Shown here piece by piece: positions 59,477 to 64,000 of a DNA stretch of 64,000 nucleotides. The DNA comes from an uncultured Oenococcus sp. (GTDB taxonomy: Bacteria > Bacillota > Bacilli > Lactobacillales > Lactobacillaceae): the NCBI GenBank assembly GCA_934229385.1, contig CAKQDH010000005.1:1-64000 (forward strand), read 5' to 3'. Position 1 is the stretch's first letter. Each line of letters begins with the position of its first letter. The position numbers were made by a program, and so were the translations under genes. Below the pieces are notes generated by a model. It was not told the origin of the DNA and did not search any database. It worked only from the letters and a program-made list of their open reading frames with translations.

Positions 59477-59863
59477 AATTTAATTCCTTAGTTGATTTTG
59501 GTTTTATAAGTTTATTGGATATTTAAATATAGTGGTTAATTAAAAAAATTTGATAAAAAAATAGTCGATAAGTTTTTGTTTAATATCTAAATATGATTTT
59601 TTTAATTAGATTATATATTCATTATTTGTTTGGACATTAAAATTTTAGAATACGATATAATAATTTACTAAAATATTTAGTTATTTTAGTGAAAGTTTTT
59701 TTATAATCTAAAAATGGATTATTATTTAATATAGCAAGTTAAAAATTAATTTATATGAAAATAGACCTAGCTATAAAATATTTGTTTAGATTTTTAATTT
59801 AATTGTATAGAATATAAAGTAATTAATTATATATAGTTTTTTATTTTGAAAGGAAGATTATTT
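59477..59863. other. Spacer upstream of pox
   Basis: About 390 AT-rich bases with no gene. TATAAT at 59656-59661 and TTGGAC at 59630-59635 are 20 bases apart, too far for a standard promoter. No clear CRE was found. Confidence 0.4.
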
Positions 59864-61603
59864 ATGAGTGGAAGAGCATCTGATCAACTAGTTGACGTTT
59901 TAATTAATTGGGATGTGAAACATGTTTATGGTTTGCCAGGTGATTCTATCGATACTACAGTAGATGCCTTAAGAGAACGCCAAAATAAAATTGGTTTTGT
60001 TCAGGTTCGCCATGAAGAAGTAGGGGCCTTGACTGCTGCTGCAGAAGCTAAATTAACGGGAAAACTTGGAGTTTGTCTTTCAATTGGCGGCCCAGGGGCC
60101 ATTCACCTATTGAATGGTTTATATGATGCTAAAATGGATCATGTACCAGTATTAGCGCTTGTTGGCCAAGTAGAATCTCAATTTTTAAATGAAGGATTTT
60201 TTCAAGAGGTTAACACACCACAACTTTTTTCAGATGTAGCTGTTTACAATAGACTAATCTCCTCTTCGGATAATCTGGCAGAAGTAACAGATGAAGCCAT
60301 ACGAACCGCTTATCAAAAAAAAGGAGTAGCTGTACTTACTATACCGGATGATTTACCAGAACAGAAAGCAAAAAAATCTTATGTAAGTTCTGCGCATAAA
60401 TTTAAAATTACTACCCCAAAAGTAGATTCTAAAAGTCTAAATGAAGCTTCTTATTTGCTTAAGAATGCAACTAAACCTTTAGCTTTAATAGGAACAGGTG
60501 CTAAAAATGCGGGTCCAGAAGTAACTTCTTTTTTAGAAACTAATCATATTCCATTTATTTCTTCTTTACCAGGAAAAGGCATCATTGGCGATGATCATCC
60601 TGCTTCTTTAGGAAATGTGGGGAAATTGGGTACTAAACCTGCTTATAAAGCTATGAAGAGTACCGACCTTCTTATCATGTTAGGAACCAATTACCCTTAT
60701 ACTGCTTATTTACCAAAACCTGGAAATGCTAAAAGTATTCAAGTTAATATTAATCCAGCTGATATTGGTAAGCGTTATCCAGCTGATGTTGGTCTCGTAG
60801 CTTCAGTTAAAGATGTAATGAAAGCTTTATCCAATCCGAAAAATTCAAGTATACGAGATGATGATCAATTTTTAAAGTCTTGTCAAGCTGACATGAATAA
60901 ATGGAATCATTGGATGGATAGTAAACGAAATGCAAATAAAACTCCAATTGCCCCTGAAGCTTTATTTAATTATGTAAGTAAGACAGCTCCTAAAAACTTA
61001 ATTTATTCTGTAGATGTTGGTACTGCGACTTCCTGGAGTGCTCGATTTTTAAATGTTAAACCTACTCAAAAGCATGTGATCTCTTCTTATTTAGGTACAA
61101 TGGGCTGTGCACTTCCAGGATCTATTGCAGCAAAATTAGCTTATCCAGATCGGCCGACTGTAGCTTTAGAAGGTGACGGAGCCTTTGCAATGGTGATGCA
61201 AGATTTCCTTACAGAGGTTAAATATAGGTTACCGATAATTAACGTTGTGTTAAATAATTCTAAATTAGCTTTTATTGAATATGAACAGCAGGCTGCTGGT
61301 CAGCTAAATTATCAAATTAATTTACAAGATACAGACTGGGCTGAATTTGCTAAATCTGCCGGTGGTATCGGGGTTACAGTTAAAAGTAATACAGAATTTC
61401 AGAAAGCACTTGATGACGCTTATAAAATAAAGGATCGGCCAATTTTAATTAATGCTTATGTTGGTGATGCTGCGCCTCTTCCTGGAAAAATTGTTCATGA
61501 TGAAGCAAAGGGTTATATGAAATTTGGAGAACAATATCTTAAGACTCGACACAGAATTCCAAAGTTGCCTCCGATCAAAGATATCATAAGACAATTTTTT
61601 TAA
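59864..61603 (+). CDS. pox: Pyruvate oxidase (acetyl phosphate and H2O2 forming)
   Basis: Converts pyruvate, phosphate and O2 to acetyl phosphate, CO2 and hydrogen peroxide, using ThDP and FAD. The 579-residue protein has activating Glu51 in VRHEEVGALTAAAEAK, the FAD-domain text around PLALIGTGAKNAG, and the ThDP motif starting EGDGAFAMVMQDF. It is close to Lactobacillus plantarum pyruvate oxidase (about 600 residues). ATG 59864 follows AAAGGAAG; a TTG 18 bases earlier lies on the ribosome site. It is the second ThDP pyruvate enzyme in the window, after alsS. Confidence 0.94.
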   Translation: MSGRASDQLVDVLINWDVKHVYGLPGDSIDTTVDALRERQNKIGFVQVRHEEVGALTAAAEAKLTGKLGVCLSIGGPGAIHLLNGLYDAKMDHVPVLALVGQVESQFLNEGFFQEVNTPQLFSDVAVYNRLISSSDNLAEVTDEAIRTAYQKKGVAVLTIPDDLPEQKAKKSYVSSAHKFKITTPKVDSKSLNEASYLLKNATKPLALIGTGAKNAGPEVTSFLETNHIPFISSLPGKGIIGDDHPASLGNVGKLGTKPAYKAMKSTDLLIMLGTNYPYTAYLPKPGNAKSIQVNINPADIGKRYPADVGLVASVKDVMKALSNPKNSSIRDDDQFLKSCQADMNKWNHWMDSKRNANKTPIAPEALFNYVSKTAPKNLIYSVDVGTATSWSARFLNVKPTQKHVISSYLGTMGCALPGSIAAKLAYPDRPTVALEGDGAFAMVMQDFLTEVKYRLPIINVVLNNSKLAFIEYEQQAAGQLNYQINLQDTDWAEFAKSAGGIGVTVKSNTEFQKALDDAYKIKDRPILINAYVGDAAPLPGKIVHDEAKGYMKFGEQYLKTRHRIPKLPPIKDIIRQFF

Positions 61604-61932
61604 TTTTTTCTAAAGATTAATACTTTTATTTGGAATTGTTTTGGATAATTTTTTATTAAAAAAATTATTTAGATTAATTTAAAAATTAAAATTAAAGGTC
61701 AATTTTATTTGTTGAAGAAAACAAAAACTCTTATCTATAGTTATTAGATATAATTTCATGGGGCTTAGGTTCCTAAATTAAGAAATTTTTAGATTAAAAG
61801 ATAAGGGTTTTTATTATTTTGTATATTTTTCTATTAGGATTTTTAAAAATAGAATTAATTTTAATTAAACGATTTAATTATGAATTTTTGGTATTAATTG
61901 TTTTTGGTTTCTGTAGAATATTAAATAAAAAC
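61604..61932. other. Spacer upstream of the ElaA-like gene
   Basis: AT-rich sequence without an identified feature. A frame runs upstream of ATG 61933 back to 61819 but reads as hydrophobic AT-rich noise and is not needed for the GNAT fold. Confidence 0.35.
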
Positions 61933-62367
61933 ATGTGGTTAATAAAAACATTTTCTCAATTAACAACTAAAGAATTATTAGGATTTTTAAGATTAAGAAA
62001 TGCTGTTTTTATTGTTGAACAAAAAAGTATTTACCAAGATATTGATTATTATGATTTGAAATCTATTCATATTTTTAGAAAAACCAATGGGAAAATCATT
62101 GCTTATGCCAGAATTTATAAAGTTGGAAATTACGTTACATTTGGGCGTTTAGTAGTAGCTAAATATTATCGTGAAGAGGGCCTTGGTAGGAAACTTTTAA
62201 ATAAAGTAATGAAAATTATTAAAAAGAAATTTCCGGGTTTTAAAATAAAAATAGAAGCTCAATTTTATATTCAAAATTTATATAAGCAGTTTGGTTTTCA
62301 AGTATCTGGTAGAAAATTTATTTTAGATTCAATTTTTCATATTAATATGGTCCATAATCCTTTATAA
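61933..62367 (+). CDS. ElaA-like GNAT acetyltransferase
   Basis: A 144-residue GNAT protein. It opens MWLIKTFSQLTTKELLGFLRLRNAVFIVEQ, the ElaA pattern, has the acetyl-CoA loop REEGLGRKLL near residues 83-92, and ends with the beta-strand pair around YKQFGFQVSG. ElaA proteins have no settled substrate. The ATG is chosen because the fold starts there; no clear ribosome site is seen, and a longer TTG-started frame from 61819 exists. Confidence 0.82.
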   Translation: MWLIKTFSQLTTKELLGFLRLRNAVFIVEQKSIYQDIDYYDLKSIHIFRKTNGKIIAYARIYKVGNYVTFGRLVVAKYYREEGLGRKLLNKVMKIIKKKFPGFKIKIEAQFYIQNLYKQFGFQVSGRKFILDSIFHINMVHNPL

Positions 62368-62429
62368 AAGTAAATTTTTTAATTAAAAATATATTAATTA
62401 ATCTAAAAAATAGAAGGATTGGTAATTTA

Positions 62430-63059
62430 GTGTATAAAAAATATGTTGCAATGGGTGATAGTATTACTGATAAGGAAAACTTTTTGCCTGAAATAAAAAG
62501 ATATTATGAATGGCTTTCAGAGTGGTTAAAGCCAAAAGAACTGGAAGTTTTAGGGGTTTCTGGATCTACAATTTCTGATAATACTGCATGTATGATCGAC
62601 AGAATTAATTTAGTACCTAAGGACTGTGATTTATTAACTATTTATGGAGGAATAAATGATTTTGGGCTTAATGTTCCTTTAGGCTATTTAGGTGATAAAA
62701 ATAAAAAAACTTTTTTTGGTAGCTTATATCAATTATTTTATAAAGTCATGTCTTTATTACCAAAAACTCAGATATATTTTATTTCTCATGTACATATTGG
62801 TAATGAATTTTTTCCTGAAAAAAATTCTTTCGGATTTGAACAGAATATTTATGAAAAAGCTATTCATCAAATGACAAATTTTTTCAGTATACCTCATATT
62901 AGTTTATATTGTTTGTCAGGGATTAATTTCTTTATACCTGAAATGGCAAATTTATATAGTTTGGACACTTTACATCCTAATTCGTTAGGTAATCTTAAAA
63001 TTGCACAGACAATTTATAATTTTATCCGTAATAATAATTTTAAAAATTTTTTTAAATAA
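62430..63059 (+). CDS. SGNH/GDSL hydrolase family protein
   Basis: The 209-residue cytoplasmic esterase-like protein has block I GDSIT (near residue 9), block III GGINDF (near 75), and the C-terminal LHPNSLG carrying the catalytic His. Substrates in this family include acyl and acetyl esters of lipids and glycans; none can be assigned here. It starts at GTG 62430, with AGAAGG about 12 bases upstream. The gene before it encodes an acetyltransferase, but no operon link is clear. Confidence 0.85.
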   Translation: MYKKYVAMGDSITDKENFLPEIKRYYEWLSEWLKPKELEVLGVSGSTISDNTACMIDRINLVPKDCDLLTIYGGINDFGLNVPLGYLGDKNKKTFFGSLYQLFYKVMSLLPKTQIYFISHVHIGNEFFPEKNSFGFEQNIYEKAIHQMTNFFSIPHISLYCLSGINFFIPEMANLYSLDTLHPNSLGNLKIAQTIYNFIRNNNFKNFFK

Positions 63060-63099
63060 GTTTTAGTTAATTAATTTAGGAGGAAAATTTTAATAAACA

Positions 63100-64000
63100 T
63101 TGGCAAATATTTATCAATATGATGCTGGTCGAAATATTTTACAAGATCGAAAAAAGCGTTTTGCACTAATAAAAAAATCTCAAAATGTCACAAGCATAAA
63201 TTTATTTGTATACGTTGTAGTTATGATTTTTGAGTTATGTATTGGATATTTAAACCATATTTCAGTCCTTATAGCAGATGGTCTGAATAATTTAACGGGC
63301 GTTATTAGTGCGGCTATTTTAATATATGGATTTGTATTATCCCGTAAGCCTCCTGATAAAAACCATCCGGTAGGTCACTGGCAATATGAAAATATATCAG
63401 CTTTTCTTTCGGCAGCTATTATGTTTGGTGTTAGCATCCAAATTTTTGGCGAAGGAATTTCTGCTATAAAAAAATTTTTTCAAAATCAAACTGTTGCTCC
63501 TACTTACTGGTCTTTAGGGATTAGTTTAGTTTCTTGTATTTTTCTCTTTTTGTTGGCTTATTTTAATAATTATAGCGGTAAAAAGTTTAATAATAATGGT
63601 TTGCTTGCAGCTGGTAAAGATTTATTAAGTGATTCTTTAACGAGCTTAGGGACCTTTTTAGCTATCATAGGAGCCTACTTAGGCCTTAAATGGTTAGATG
63701 GCCTTGCTACCATTTTAGTGGGAATTTTTGTTTTGTTTGCCTCATTTTCTATTTTTAGGTCAACTAGTGTCCGTCTTACAGAAGGTTTTAATCCTCGTTT
63801 AATAAAAAAATATAAGAAAACCATTTTACAAATTCCTGAGGTTAAGGGTGTAAGAAGTATTGAACCAAGGTGGCTTGGAGACCAAATCGTAATGCAAATT
63901 GGTATCTATTTAAAAGATAATACAAAAATGTATACTTGCCTATTTTATTGGGGAAAAGGTTGAACGGGCTTTAATGAAAAAATATCATGTTTTAGACGCT
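63100..64000 (+). pseudogene. Cation diffusion facilitator transporter, frameshifted near the 3' end
   Basis: The first 275 residues are a normal CDF transporter for divalent metals: helix 2 carries ADGLNN, helix 5 carries DLLSDSL, six helices lie between about residues 30 and 225, and a cytoplasmic C-terminal domain follows. The frame ends at TGA 63961-63963 after an atypical MYTCLFYWGKG. The +1 frame reads FIGEKVERALMKKYHVLDA to the window edge, which is how the CDF C-terminal domain should continue. A one-base insertion, perhaps in the A run at 63923-63929, explains both. The start is TTG 63100 with AGGAGG unusually far upstream (16 bases). Confidence 0.8.

Overview
The window looks like chromosomal DNA from a low-GC Gram-positive bacterium, most likely a Lactobacillaceae (Lactobacillales). 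Base composition is roughly 30% GC by eye, and intergenic DNA is poorer still. Genes carry strong AGGAGG-type ribosome binding sites with frequent TTG and GTG starts. The gene set fits lactic acid bacteria: pyruvate oxidase, PTS-dependent dihydroxyacetone kinase, T-box leaders, LacI/CcpA-type operators, DUF2140 and YitT proteins. I cannot assign a genus. No tRNA, rRNA, CRISPR array, prophage or intact insertion sequence was seen.

Layout. 1-3.8 kb: tail of an unknown gene, an AI-2E family transporter and small unknown proteins. 3.8-10.8 kb: a glycerol locus with glpK (+), then glpF, tpiA, dhaM, dhaL and dhaK (-), then divergent gldA (+). Glycerol enters through GlpF and can be phosphorylated by GlpK, or oxidised by GldA to dihydroxyacetone, which DhaKLM phosphorylates at PTS expense. 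TpiA links the product to glycolysis. 10.8-16.1 kb: a MarR regulator divergent from an acetolactate synthase, a TauE/SafE permease, and an isocitrate dehydrogenase whose coenzyme-site residues look NAD-type. 16.1-17.5 kb is a gene-free, apparently decayed stretch.

17.5-32 kb is an accessory-like region. It holds a LacI regulator with an operator lying inside the promoter of a divergent small gene, a GNAT protein, an MFS exporter, an S9 peptidase gene broken by one stop codon, a GT8 glycosyltransferase, a tiny ribbon-helix-helix protein, an orphan CobU, an unknown 532-residue membrane protein, an SRAP/YedK protein, a DUF2255 protein, a sugar:H+ symporter with a CRE, and a ROK glucokinase.

32.3-54.5 kb is an amino acid biosynthesis block. 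A PHP histidinol phosphatase precedes a T-box leader (likely His) and hisZ-G-B-H-A-F-I-E-C-D, which together make a complete histidine pathway. Convergent to it is argC-J-B-D-carA-carB, preceded by a second T-box leader (likely Arg) on the minus strand. argG-argH-argF run divergently. Together these give a complete route from glutamate to arginine.

54.7-64 kb: a YitT protein, an unknown gene, a nitrilase-family amidohydrolase, cysteine synthase, a YpmS-like protein, pyruvate oxidase, an ElaA-like acetyltransferase, an SGNH hydrolase, and a cation diffusion facilitator gene that is frameshifted just before the window edge. Two disrupted genes, one probable remnant and several long gene-free stretches suggest ongoing gene decay.
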